Source: Sphingomonadales bacterium (GTDB lineage: Bacteria; Pseudomonadota; Alphaproteobacteria; Sphingomonadales; Sphingomonadaceae). From it: 6,644 nt of DNA. Each line of letters opens with the position of its first letter. Within the stretch, counting starts at the first letter, position 1. The notes under the pieces are model-generated. The model searched no databases, was not told where the DNA came from, and saw only the letters and a program-made list of their open reading frames with translations. This document shows positions 1 through 6,467 of this stretch, one piece after another. The stretch lies in the NCBI GenBank assembly GCA_020200935.1, contig JAIVHR010000023.1, forward strand, positions 1 to 6,644. Reading direction: 5' to 3'. The translations under genes were made by a program, and so were the position numbers.

Positions 1-55
1 ATGTATGTCCATCCGCCGCGTTTCATTCCGCCCCGTCCATGCCTTGTCGCCCTAG

Positions 56-75
56 ATTCCAGCTTTCGCTGGAAT
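56..75. repeat. REP-like palindrome, single copy
   Basis: Two perfect 8-base arms, ATTCCAGC and GCTGGAAT, flank a TTTC loop, and GAC follows. The same layout (8-base arms, 4-base loop, AT-CC-GC core) recurs at 1951-1970, 2012-2031 and, in decayed form, 4629-4648, so this is one member of a dispersed family. It lies just downstream of the methyltransferase stop codon. In transcripts of that operon it would form a 3' hairpin, but no T tract follows on the minus strand, so it is not a standard intrinsic terminator. A second short palindrome (CGCGAAT, two bases, ATTCGCG; 78-93) sits between it and the stop codon. Bases 1-55 show no gene that I can support. Confidence 0.75.
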
Positions 76-101
76 GACGCGAATGGATTCGCGTTTCATC
101 A

Positions 102-797
102 CTATTGCCCGCAGGGGACGATGTCCTCGGGCTCGGGGCGGGCGCCCTGCTTGCGGAAGGCGGCGAAATAGCCGCCGATCTCGGGCATCGCGCGATAGGC
201 GACCTCGGTATACCCAACGGCGCGGAATTCGCAGCGCAGCAGATCGGGCGGCGTGCCGTGGCGGTTGGTCGGCCGGTCGGCATCGACGACGATGACCAGC
301 CCGTCGGCGCGCAGCGCCGGCCGCATGTTCCACAGGAACTCGTAGGGGCTTTCGATCTCGTGATACATATGGACCATGAAGATGCGGTCGAAGCTGTCGC
401 CGGGCAGCATCGGATCAGCGGGCTCGCCGAGACGCACGCTGACATTGTCGAGCCGCTCGCGGGTGACGCGTTCGGCCAGCCGGTCGCGGGTTGCCGGGAT
501 GATGTCCTGGGCCAGCACCCGGCCGTCCTCGCCGACCCGCGGCGCCAGCCGGATCGTGTAATAGCCGTTGCCGGCGCCGATATCGGCGACCGTCATTCCC
601 GGCGCGATCTCGGCCATCTCCATCACCCGCTCGGCCTCATTCTGACTGTCGCGCGTTTCCTCGTCGGAAAACTGGCTGGCGACGATGTCGGAGACCGGCC
701 GGTCGGCCGGCGGGAAGCGCGAATCATCGTCCGCGCCGCCGAGCCAGTCGCAGCCCGCGGAAGCAAACAGCAATAGAAGCGCGGCCCGGCGCGTCAT
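102..797 (-). CDS. class I SAM-dependent methyltransferase, probable exported lipoprotein
   Basis: This 231-residue protein has a Rossmann-type methyltransferase fold. The SAM-binding motif I is [11 protein letters not shown] (about 70-80), an acidic residue follows the second strand (D98 in VLAQDI), and a motif II-like segment is [13 protein letters not shown] (about 136-148). The N-terminus [16 protein letters not shown] has two arginines, a hydrophobic core and a lipobox-like SAGC with Cys16. That suggests export and lipid attachment, although the -3 residue is Ser rather than the usual Leu. A linker (about 17-35) and a conserved-looking segment, [17 protein letters not shown], precede the catalytic domain. 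The substrate cannot be told from the sequence. The start ATG overlaps the prfB stop codon as ATGA, and only a weak purine stretch (GAAGA) lies upstream, so translation is probably coupled to prfB. I recall similar signal-bearing methyltransferases in sphingomonads. The fold is confident; location and role are inferred. Confidence 0.85.
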   Translation of the reverse strand: MTRRAALLLLFASAGCDWLGGADDDSRFPPADRPVSDIVASQFSDEETRDSQNEAERVMEMAEIAPGMTVADIGAGNGYYTIRLAPRVGEDGRVLAQDIIPATRDRLAERVTRERLDNVSVRLGEPADPMLPGDSFDRIFMVHMYHEIESPYEFLWNMRPALRADGLVIVVDADRPTNRHGTPPDLLRCEFRAVGYTEVAYRAMPEIGGYFAAFRKQGARPEPEDIVPCGQ

Positions 798-1921
798 TCT
801 ATATCTTCGACCTCGACCTTTTCCCCTGTTACCTGCTGCGATAGCGCCGCCGACATGAACTTGTCGAGATCGCCGTCGAGCACGTCCGAGGGCGTCGAGG
901 AGGTGACCCCGGTCCTAAGGTCCTTCACCATCTGATAGGGCTGGAGGACATAGGAGCGGATCTGGCTGCCCCAGCCGATATCCTGCTTCGAGGCTTCGAC
1001 CGCGGTGGCCTCGTCCTCGCGGCGGCGGAGCTCGGCTTCGTAGAGCCGCGCCTTGAGCATGCTCATCGCCTCGGCGCGGTTCTTGTGCTGCGAGCGCTGC
1101 GATTGCGAGGAGACGACGATGCCGGTCGGCTCATGCGTGATGCGCACCGCGCTGTCGGTGGTGTTGACATGCTGGCCGCCGGCACCCGAGGCGCGGAAGG
1201 TGTCGATCCTGAGCTCGCCCTCGTTGATATCGATATCGATATCATCGTCGATCACCGGATAGACCCAGACGCTCGAAAAGCTCGTATGGCGGCGCGCCGA
1301 GCTGTCATAGGGGCTGATCCGCACCAGCCGATGGACGCCGCTTTCGGTCTTGGCGTAGCCATAGGCGTTGTCGCCCTTGATCAGCATGGTCGCGGCCTTG
1401 ATCCCGGCCTGCTCGCCGGCATGGTAATCGACGAGCTCGACCTTGTAGCCGCGCCGTTCGGCCCAGCGCTGATACATGCGCTGGAGCATCTCGGCCCAGT
1501 CCTGACTCTCGGTGCCGCCGGCGCCGGCATGGATCTCGAGATAGGTGTCGTTGGCGTCGGCCTCGCCGGCGAGCAAGGCTTCGACCTTGTCGCGCTCGGC
1601 GCGCTCGGCGAGCGTTTCGAGCGCCTTGACCGCGTCGTCGACGAGCGCGCCATCGCCCTCGGCTTCGGCGAGCTCGATCATCTCGGCGGTATCGTCGAGC
1701 TCGCGGGAGATCTTGCGCACCGCCTCGATCGCACTTTCGAGCCGGCCGCGTTCGCGCATGATCTCGCGCGCCGCCCTCGGATCGTCCCACAGCGTCGGAT
1801 CCTCGACGCGCGCATTCAACTCGTCGAGCCGCGCCCTGGCGACGTCCCAGTCGAGGAAGCGGCGCAAAAGGTCGAGCGCCTGGTGGATCTGATCGATCAA
1901 ATTTTGCGCTTCGGCGCGCAT
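794..1921 (-). CDS. prfB: peptide chain release factor 2 (RF2)
   Basis: RF2 recognises UGA and UAA stop codons in the ribosomal A site and triggers release of the finished protein. The 375-residue product matches the usual length. Numbered from the ATG at 1921, the stop-codon recognition tripeptide is SPY (203-205, in [16 protein letters not shown]), where E. coli has SPF. The catalytic loop is GAGGQHVN, with GGQ at 248-250, preceded by Ala244 as in most RF2 proteins other than that of E. coli K-12. The start could be extended to a TTG at 1933, but a GGAG ribosome-binding site lies six bases before the ATG at 1921, inside that extension, and MRAE is the expected N-terminus. The region where many prfB genes carry a programmed +1 frameshift reads straight through (RRFLDWD, codons CTC GAC), so there is no in-frame UGA and no frameshift autoregulation. 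Its stop overlaps the methyltransferase start. Confidence 0.97.
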   Translation of the reverse strand: MRAEAQNLIDQIHQALDLLRRFLDWDVARARLDELNARVEDPTLWDDPRAAREIMRERGRLESAIEAVRKISRELDDTAEMIELAEAEGDGALVDDAVKALETLAERAERDKVEALLAGEADANDTYLEIHAGAGGTESQDWAEMLQRMYQRWAERRGYKVELVDYHAGEQAGIKAATMLIKGDNAYGYAKTESGVHRLVRISPYDSSARRHTSFSSVWVYPVIDDDIDIDINEGELRIDTFRASGAGGQHVNTTDSAVRITHEPTGIVVSSQSQRSQHKNRAEAMSMLKARLYEAELRRREDEATAVEASKQDIGWGSQIRSYVLQPYQMVKDLRTGVTSSTPSDVLDGDLDKFMSAALSQQVTGEKVEVEDIE

Positions 1922-1927
1922 GGGGTT

Positions 1928-1931
1928 CTCC
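1928..1931 (-). promoter_or_regulatory. ribosome-binding site that fixes the prfB start
   Basis: On the minus strand the sequence reads GGAGAACCCCATG: a GGAG core six bases before the ATG at 1921. It would fall inside the coding region if the upstream TTG at 1933 were used, so it supports the shorter start. Confidence 0.75.
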
Positions 1932-1947
1932 AAAATTCCAAGAACAC

Positions 1948-2034
1948 GTCATTCCGGCGAAAGCCGGAATCTCGCGCGGCTTGGCAGAAGCGTCCCGCAA
2001 GGCTGCACGAGATCCCGGCTTTCGCCGGGATGAC
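1948..2034. repeat. inverted pair of REP-like palindromes (BIME-like doublet)
   Basis: The left copy (1948-1974) and the right copy (2008-2034) are inverted repeats of 27 bases that differ at two positions. Each contains its own hairpin: arms ATTCCGGC/GCCGGAAT around GAAA at 1951-1970, and ATCCCGGC/GCCGGGAT around TTTC at 2012-2031. The 33-base spacer is itself partly self-complementary (GCGGCTTG near its start against CAAGGCTGC near its end), so the whole 87 bases could fold as one long stem or as two small ones. It fills most of the 133-base gap between the mrcA stop and the prfB start. A transcript reading from mrcA into prfB would carry it, where such elements can pause polymerase or block exonucleases. 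The last role is known for REP elements generally and only inferred here. Confidence 0.85.
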
Positions 2035-2054
2035 GGAATAGGTCACGGGCGCTG

Positions 2055-4583
2055 TTAGTAAATCCCGCCTTCGGATTGCAAGAATTCGCTGTCGTTGGTC
2101 GGCACCGACGTCTCGACCGTGGTCTGCGGCTGATCGATGCGGATTTCGGGTTCGCGCCGGGCGATCAGATCGCGGCGGATGGTGCGGGTCGGTTCGCTTT
2201 CGGCGCGGAAGGCTTCCCAGATGATCGCCGCGCGGTCCTCGCCCGACGGCCAGGCGCCGAACACGCGGCGGCCCGATCGGCGGTCGATCGGGATCATCCG
2301 CACGCCGTTGGGAGCGGAGAAATCGCGTACCGGCCGGTCGAGCAGGCTCGCCTCGACGAATTCCTTGAAGATCGGCGCCGATACGCGGCCGCCCTGCGCC
2401 CAGCCGCCGAGCGAGCGGTTCTGCTGGTCGTAGCCGACATAGACGCCGGCGACGATTTCGGGCGTGCCGCCGACGAACCAGACATTGGTCGGGCCGGTGG
2501 TGGTGCCGGTCTTGCCGAACAGCGGCAGATCGAGATCGTTCAAGCGCTGCGCGGTGCCTCGGGTGATCACGTCCCTGAGGATATGGATGAGCTGGAAGGC
2601 GGTCACCGGGTCGACGATCTGGCGGCCGGGCACCGGCGGGCGCGGCATCGCCTCGCCGTCCCAATCGTCCATGTTGCAGCCTTCGCAGGCCGACCAGTTG
2701 CGCGGATAGATGACGTTGCCGTGCCGGTCCTGGACATAATCGATCAGCGACGGGCCGACATCCTTGCCGTGATTGGCGAGCATCCCGAAGGCGTTGGTCA
2801 GGCGCAGCACCGTGGTGTCGCCGGCGCCCAGCGAGAAGGCGAGATAGGGATCGTAATCGCCGATCCCGGCGCGGCTGATCAGATCGACGACATTCTGCAT
2901 CCCGGTCTCGCTCGCCGCGCGCACCGTCATCAGGTTGCGCGATTGTTCGAGGCCCCAGCGCATGGTCTGCGGTCCGGCCATGCCGCCGCCCGAATTGCGG
3001 AAGCATTTGCGGCCCAGCGAGGCCGACTGATAGACGCAGAAGGGTCCGTCGGTGATGATCGAGGCCGGGGTCATGCCGTTTTCGAGCGCCGCGGCATAGA
3101 CGAAGGGCTTGATCGAGGAGCCCGGCTGGCGCTCGGCCTGGGTGGCGCGGTTGAAGGCGGCGAGGCCGCTCGAAAAGCCGCCCTGCATCGCGTGGACGCG
3201 CCCGGTCTGGACCGATTCGACGACCATGCCGCCCGATACGTCGGGCACCTTGGCGATCGCCCAGGCGCCTTCGGAGGGCCGCACGGTGATGACGTCGCCG
3301 GGCTGGATGGTCGAAAATGCGGTGCCGCCATCGCGCCGCGGAACGTTGGCGCCCCAGCGCGGCATGGTCGCCGTCTCGCCGTCGTCGAAACCGATGGTGA
3401 TGCTGTCGGCGCCCTTCGAGATCACCGCCGCGACGCGCCAATCCTCATAGTCGATGAACAGGTTGGCGCTGGCGAGATGCGACTGCCATTCGCCGTCATC
3501 CATCGGGATCGCGGCGATCGGCCCGGCCCAGGGGCGCCCGCTGTCGAAGCGCAGCAATCCGGCGCGCAGCGCATTCTCGGCCGATGCCTGCATATCGGGA
3601 TCGTAGGCGGTGCGCACCCAGAGCCCGCCCGAATAGATGCCGTAGGGGCCGTCCTCGGCATCTTCGCCGAAGTTCTCGATCAGCAGGCGGCGGACCTCTT
3701 CCATATAATAGCCGCCGGCATTGTCGGTGATCGCGCGGCTGGTGCGTGTCGTGCCGAGCGGCATCGCCCGCGCCTGACTGTAGGCCGCCGGCTCGATCCA
3801 GCCATTGCTGCGCATCTGATCGAGCACATAATTGCGCCGCTCGAGCGCGCGTTCGGGAAAGCGGTTGGGGTTGTAGTTGGCCGGCGCGCGCGGCAGCGCG
3901 GCGAGGAAGGCCGCTTCGTGGATCTCGAGATCGGCGACGTCCTTGTCGAAATAGGCGCGCGCCGCGGCCTGGACGCCATAGGCGTTGCGGCCGAGAAAGA
4001 TCTGGTTGAGATAGAGTTCGAGAATCTGCGGCTTCGAAAGCACCGATTCGATGCGATAGGCGAGGATCGCCTCGCGGATCTTGCGGGTCACCGAATATTC
4101 GTTGGTCAGCAGCAGGTTCTTTGCCACCTGCTGGGTGATCGTCGAGCCCCCGCGCGCGCGCTCGTCGGTGCCCAGCTTGCTGGCATAATCGACGACCGCG
4201 CCGAACAGGCCGGTATAATCGAGCCCGCCATGGGTGAAGAAGGTCTTGTCCTCGGCGGCGAGAAAGGCGCGGACCAGCGGCTGCGGATATTCCTCGAAGG
4301 CCAGTTCGACCCGGCGTTCGCGGGCGAAGCTCTGGGCGAGTTCGCCGTCGACGTCGCGGACGAAGGTCGGCAGCGGCGGCTCGTAATCGAGCAGGCTTTC
4401 GGCGGACGGCAGGTCGCGCATGAACATCGCCCAGAAGGCGATCGCGGCGGCGAGCATCACGGCGAGCAGATAGAGCGGCCAGCGCACCCTTCGCTTTGAA
4501 AGCGCGCGCCGCACGGTGCCCGCAAAGCCGCTCGCTTCGCGGCGCAGACGCATGCGCAGGGTCGGTTCGGCCTCCTCGGTCAT
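2055..4583 (-). CDS. mrcA: penicillin-binding protein 1A, bifunctional peptidoglycan glycosyltransferase/transpeptidase
   Basis: This class A PBP polymerises lipid II into glycan strands and crosslinks the peptides at the outer face of the inner membrane. Numbering is from a TTG at 4592; subtract 3 for the preferred ATG at 4583. One membrane anchor lies at about 38-58 after a basic cytoplasmic tail. The GT51 motifs are EDKTFFTHGG (catalytic E114), GGSTITQQVAKN (148-159), RKIREAILA (170-178), ELYLNQIFLGRNAYG (192-206) and ALPRAPANYNP (232-242). An OB-like insert follows (about 350-450). The transpeptidase has SSIK (nucleophile S492), SRN (551-553) and KTGT (694-697). The tail after about 750 is not assigned. 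The ATG at 4583 is preferred because GGTAGAG lies about ten bases upstream, whereas it nearly touches the TTG. Two cysteine pairs (C519/C530, C636/C639) lie in the periplasmic part. It follows amiC after a 125-base gap. Confidence 0.96.
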   Translation of the reverse strand: MTEEAEPTLRMRLRREASGFAGTVRRALSKRRVRWPLYLLAVMLAAAIAFWAMFMRDLPSAESLLDYEPPLPTFVRDVDGELAQSFARERRVELAFEEYPQPLVRAFLAAEDKTFFTHGGLDYTGLFGAVVDYASKLGTDERARGGSTITQQVAKNLLLTNEYSVTRKIREAILAYRIESVLSKPQILELYLNQIFLGRNAYGVQAAARAYFDKDVADLEIHEAAFLAALPRAPANYNPNRFPERALERRNYVLDQMRSNGWIEPAAYSQARAMPLGTTRTSRAITDNAGGYYMEEVRRLLIENFGEDAEDGPYGIYSGGLWVRTAYDPDMQASAENALRAGLLRFDSGRPWAGPIAAIPMDDGEWQSHLASANLFIDYEDWRVAAVISKGADSITIGFDDGETATMPRWGANVPRRDGGTAFSTIQPGDVITVRPSEGAWAIAKVPDVSGGMVVESVQTGRVHAMQGGFSSGLAAFNRATQAERQPGSSIKPFVYAAALENGMTPASIITDGPFCVYQSASLGRKCFRNSGGGMAGPQTMRWGLEQSRNLMTVRAASETGMQNVVDLISRAGIGDYDPYLAFSLGAGDTTVLRLTNAFGMLANHGKDVGPSLIDYVQDRHGNVIYPRNWSACEGCNMDDWDGEAMPRPPVPGRQIVDPVTAFQLIHILRDVITRGTAQRLNDLDLPLFGKTGTTTGPTNVWFVGGTPEIVAGVYVGYDQQNRSLGGWAQGGRVSAPIFKEFVEASLLDRPVRDFSAPNGVRMIPIDRRSGRRVFGAWPSGEDRAAIIWEAFRAESEPTRTIRRDLIARREPEIRIDQPQTTVETSVPTNDSEFLQSEGGIY

Positions 4584-4628
4584 CGGGCGCAAGCTCTACC
4601 AGTTTTTCAAATCGATGCCAGTAAGAGT

Positions 4629-4648
4629 ATTGCTGCGCAGGCAGGAAT
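4629..4648. repeat. decayed REP-like palindrome
   Basis: On the minus strand the arms are ATTCCTGC and GCAGCAAT around a CTGC loop, with one mismatch among eight pairs. The length and arm/loop layout match the intact copies at 56-75, 1951-1970 and 2012-2031, and CTGG precedes it as in many dispersed elements of this kind. It lies in the mrcA upstream gap, about 45 bases from the preferred start, so it would be part of the mRNA leader or the amiC-mrcA spacer. Confidence 0.5.
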
Positions 4649-4657
4649 CCAGTTCCA

Positions 4658-4709
4658 ACGGTTCGGGTTCAGGCCGAGAGTGCGGGCCTGGGCCTTCCTC
4701 GGGAACCGT
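4658..4709 (-). other. inverted repeat at the 3' end of amiC
   Basis: Right at the amiC stop codon, ACGGTTC followed by CCGAG (minus strand, 4709 down to 4698) can pair with GAACCGT (4664-4658) and CTCGG (4678-4674). The result is a nested stem with an eight-base one-sided bulge and a GC-rich loop. No T tract follows, so it is not a standard terminator. It may protect the amiC 3' end or partly separate amiC from mrcA expression; this is inference. Confidence 0.35.
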
Positions 4710-5968
4710 CAGGGGCTGGCCGCGGCGATCCGCCGGGCGAAGTGCGTTTCGATGGCGCGCGCCATGCCGTCGGCGATAGCGCTCTGGCCGTCGCGCGAGA
4801 AGACTCGCCGCGCATCGTCGCGGTTGGTCAGATATCCGGCCTCGAACAGGATCGAGGGCGTATCGGGCGCCTTGAGCACCGCGAAGCCGGCGAAGCGGTG
4901 ATAATCGTCGCGGAAGGGCAGCGCGCCGTTCGCCTGCCGCCAGAAGGTCTCGACGAAGCGCGAGGAGATATTCATCGTCTCGCGCCGGGTGAGATCGATG
5001 AGGATCGAGCGGACATCGTCGTCCTGACCGCCGAGATTGACGCCGTTGATGATGTCGGCGGCATTCTCGCGCCGCGCGAGCCGCGCCGAATCCCGGTCCG
5101 AGGCGACTTCGGAGAGCGTATAGACCGTCGCCCCGTGTGCCTCGGGATTTTCGGCGCTGTCGATATGCACCGAGACGAAGAGTTCGGCGCCCAGCCGGCG
5201 GGCGATCTCGTAGCGTTCCTGGAGGATCAGGAAGCGATCGTCCTCGCGGGTCAGCGCGACGCGCACGCGGCCCGATTCGAGTAGCCGGTCGCGCAGCGCC
5301 CGGGCGATCGCCAGGGTCGCGTCCTTTTCGCGCAGCTGGCCGAAGGGCGAGATGGCGCCCGGATCGTGGCCGCCATGGCCGGCGTCGATGACGACCAGCG
5401 GTCGGCCGCGCGGGCCGCGCACGGTCGGCAGCGCGCGCTGGTCGGCCGGGGTCGCGCGCGGCAGCGGCACGCTGAGCCCGCCGCGGCCCTGTAGACGCGC
5501 GCGCAGCGCCATCGGCGGAAAGAAGCTCGCCCGGCCGGCACCGGCGGCGCTGGCAAAGGCGATGCGGCTCGCCGGCCTCAGATCGAGCACGAAGCTGCGG
5601 CCGTCCTCGGCGAAGCGGCCATTGTCGAACACCACCGGGCGCGAGAGATCGAGCACGATCCGCGCGGTCCCGGGGCTATATTGCCCCTGGCGCACCGAAT
5701 CCACGGCGCCGCCGCCGCGGCTATTATTGCCGGCCCGCGCGCCGGCAATGTCGATCGCGATGCGCGACGGATCGTCGAGCACGAAGGCCGAGGCATTCTC
5801 GACATAATCGTCGAATTGCACGGTCACCCGCTCGGGCGTCACGGTGACCGCCTCGATCGCCGTGGCGAGCGCCGGCTGCCAGCCGATGATTGCGAAAAGC
5901 GTGGCGAGGATGGTCAACATTGCCCGTTTGTGCCGCGATTGACCCCGCCGGGTCCAGCCTGAAGCCAT
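4709..5968 (-). CDS. amiC: N-acetylmuramoyl-L-alanine amidase (AMIN + Amidase_3)
   Basis: This zinc amidase cuts the bond between N-acetylmuramic acid and L-alanine in peptidoglycan, typically to split daughter cells. The 419-residue protein has a basic N-terminus and hydrophobic core (about 17-33) with a likely cleavage near PALA-TA (about 36), so it is periplasmic. No twin-arginine export motif is evident. An AMIN domain, which targets septal wall in E. coli AmiC, covers about 38-130, and a low-complexity linker runs to about 185. The catalytic domain shows zinc ligands H198 (DAGHGG), E214 (REKD) and H268 (SVHIDS), and catalytic E376 (FEAGYLTN). Between H268 and E376 is an AmiB/AmiC-like insert (about 297-345, ENAADIINGVNLGG). 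In E. coli the equivalent region carries an autoinhibitory helix relieved by LytM activators. The ATG at 5968 gives the full signal peptide; the next ATG (5920) has no better ribosome site. It diverges from rne. Confidence 0.95.
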   Translation of the reverse strand: MASGWTRRGQSRHKRAMLTILATLFAIIGWQPALATAIEAVTVTPERVTVQFDDYVENASAFVLDDPSRIAIDIAGARAGNNSRGGGAVDSVRQGQYSPGTARIVLDLSRPVVFDNGRFAEDGRSFVLDLRPASRIAFASAAGAGRASFFPPMALRARLQGRGGLSVPLPRATPADQRALPTVRGPRGRPLVVIDAGHGGHDPGAISPFGQLREKDATLAIARALRDRLLESGRVRVALTREDDRFLILQERYEIARRLGAELFVSVHIDSAENPEAHGATVYTLSEVASDRDSARLARRENAADIINGVNLGGQDDDVRSILIDLTRRETMNISSRFVETFWRQANGALPFRDDYHRFAGFAVLKAPDTPSILFEAGYLTNRDDARRVFSRDGQSAIADGMARAIETHFARRIAAASP

Positions 5969-6043
5969 GATTACGGTTACTCTTGCCGTCTGTCGATCGG
6001 GCAGACGCTAGGCGGCGCGCTTCAAAACAGCGTGAAACTACGC

Positions 6044-6071
6044 GGTAAATGAGCCGTTTACCCTAAATGAG
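6044..6071. promoter_or_regulatory. AT-rich operator-like palindrome and direct repeat in the divergent gap
   Basis: GGTAAA (6044-6049) and TTTACC (6057-6062) form an inverted repeat around seven bases. Overlapping it, TAAATGAG occurs twice as a direct repeat with an 18-base period (6046-6053 and 6064-6071). The segment is much richer in AT than its surroundings and lies between the divergent amiC and rne starts, where promoters and operators are expected. It does not match the CtrA direct-repeat layout (TTAA-N7-TTAA), because the TAAA and TTTA halves here are inverted. I cannot name a regulator, and no convincing -35/-10 pair was found nearby. Confidence 0.35.
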
Positions 6072-6088
6072 AGCTTTATCGGCGGTTC

Positions 6089-6186
6089 CGGCGAGCCGCT
6101 TTGGCTTGCCGTGGCGACGGCGCACTGCTAGCTGTTTTGGCAAGGCACAATGCGGCGCCAACCGGCGCCGGTGCCGCTATTTTTTT
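6089..6186 (+). ncRNA. candidate small RNA or terminated leader upstream of rne
   Basis: A 9-bp stem with one G-U pair (CGGCGAGCC at 6089-6097, GGCTTGCCG at 6103-6111, loop GCTTT) is followed by about 30 unpaired bases and then an intrinsic terminator with a T7 tract. No plus-strand gene lies upstream for that terminator to serve, because amiC runs the other way. The simplest readings are a small RNA gene or an aborted 5' leader of rne. The 5' end is unknown; the AT-rich stretch at 6044-6080 is the best candidate for a promoter, but no clear -35/-10 pair was seen. Not matched to any named RNA family. Confidence 0.35.
6144..6186 (+). terminator. intrinsic terminator before rne
   Basis: CGGCGCC (6153-6159) pairs with GGCGCCG (6164-6170) around an AACC loop. 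The stem continues with GGCAC (6144-6148) against GTGCC (6171-6175) across a four-base bulge, giving 12 pairs. It is followed by GCTA and seven Ts (6180-6186), the longest T run seen in this GC-rich window. A competing stem (GCGGCGCC 6152-6159 with GGTGCCGC 6170-6177) would also end next to the T tract. The direction is plus: on the minus strand the A run precedes the stem. It lies about 280 bases upstream of the rne start codon. Confidence 0.6.
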
Positions 6187-6467
6187 CGAGATATCGCGCC
6201 GCGCCGACATGTCGGCCGGCCCGACAGGTTGACGCCGCATGACGCATTCACCTTCGACCATGATTTCGGGGTGCCCGATCGGGGTGCTTCTCCGCATGGA
6301 AGGTCCTCCCGCCCGCCGGGCGGGAAATGCCGGGGCGGCGAACGCAGTTCATTCATACCTTGCCGGACGGATCGCCGAAGGCTTCGAGCCCAAGCCGTCC
6401 GCCCGCGCATCAATTCGCATGTCCGCCCGAGGCGCAAATCCTCCCCGGCATGCCTGGAGACTTTTCA
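6187..6467 (+). promoter_or_regulatory. structured 5' leader of rne
   Basis: This gap holds no supportable gene but several stems in the rne sense. ACCTT/AAGGT and CCATG/CATGG (6250-6262 with 6295-6304) make a 10-bp stem with a three-base bulge that encloses a small TCGGG/CCCGA hairpin (6266-6278). A perfect 8-bp hairpin, TCCCGCCC/GGGCGGGA, follows at 6307-6325. CGGACGG/CCGTCCG pairs at 6364-6370 with 6395-6401. In E. coli a long structured rne leader lets RNase E cleave and limit its own mRNA; a similar role here is inferred from position and structure only. A nine-base repeat, TCGGGGTGC, occurs at 6266-6274 and 6279-6287. The transcription start is unknown, so the leader may begin before or within this span. 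Confidence 0.4.
6441..6459 (+). promoter_or_regulatory. rne ribosome-binding site within a small hairpin
   Basis: The Shine-Dalgarno GGAGA (6456-6460) stands seven bases before the ATG at 6468, a strong site. CTCC at 6441-6444 is complementary to GGAG at 6456-6459, and GG/CC (6447-6448 with 6453-6454) extends the stem around a CATG loop. The ribosome site could thus be masked. The stem is short (4 plus 2 pairs), so masking would be partial or conditional. Confidence 0.5.

Noticed and set aside
105..776. A 223-codon plus-strand open frame antisense to the methyltransferase
   Set aside because: The minus-strand frame has the SAM-binding motif and the ATGA overlap with prfB; this one is its codon-position shadow.
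1226..1243. Three tandem GATATC units that look like a microsatellite
   Set aside because: They encode the conserved acidic DDDIDIDIN stretch of RF2 (E. coli has DDDIDIEIN), so codon use explains the repeat.
1085..2041. A 318-codon plus-strand open frame antisense to prfB
   Set aside because: It is a mirror frame of a clearly conserved RF2 gene with GGQ and SPY motifs; no ribosome site or domain supports it.
1897..3441. A 514-codon minus-strand open frame overlapping mrcA and prfB
   Set aside because: It is a shifted frame of mrcA, rich in Arg, Ala and Pro, and its end is read-through of the REP doublet (the [13 protein letters not shown] peptide), which is a typical artefact of these repeats.
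2076..4499. An 807-codon plus-strand open frame antisense to mrcA
   Set aside because: It mirrors a gene whose glycosyltransferase and transpeptidase motifs are all intact on the minus strand. Long antisense frames are expected in GC-rich DNA because stop codons are rare, and the translation shows no recognisable domain.
6229..6234. TTGACG as a -35 box for rne
   Set aside because: The best-spaced downstream hexamer (CTTCGA) does not resemble a -10 box, so no promoter is called.
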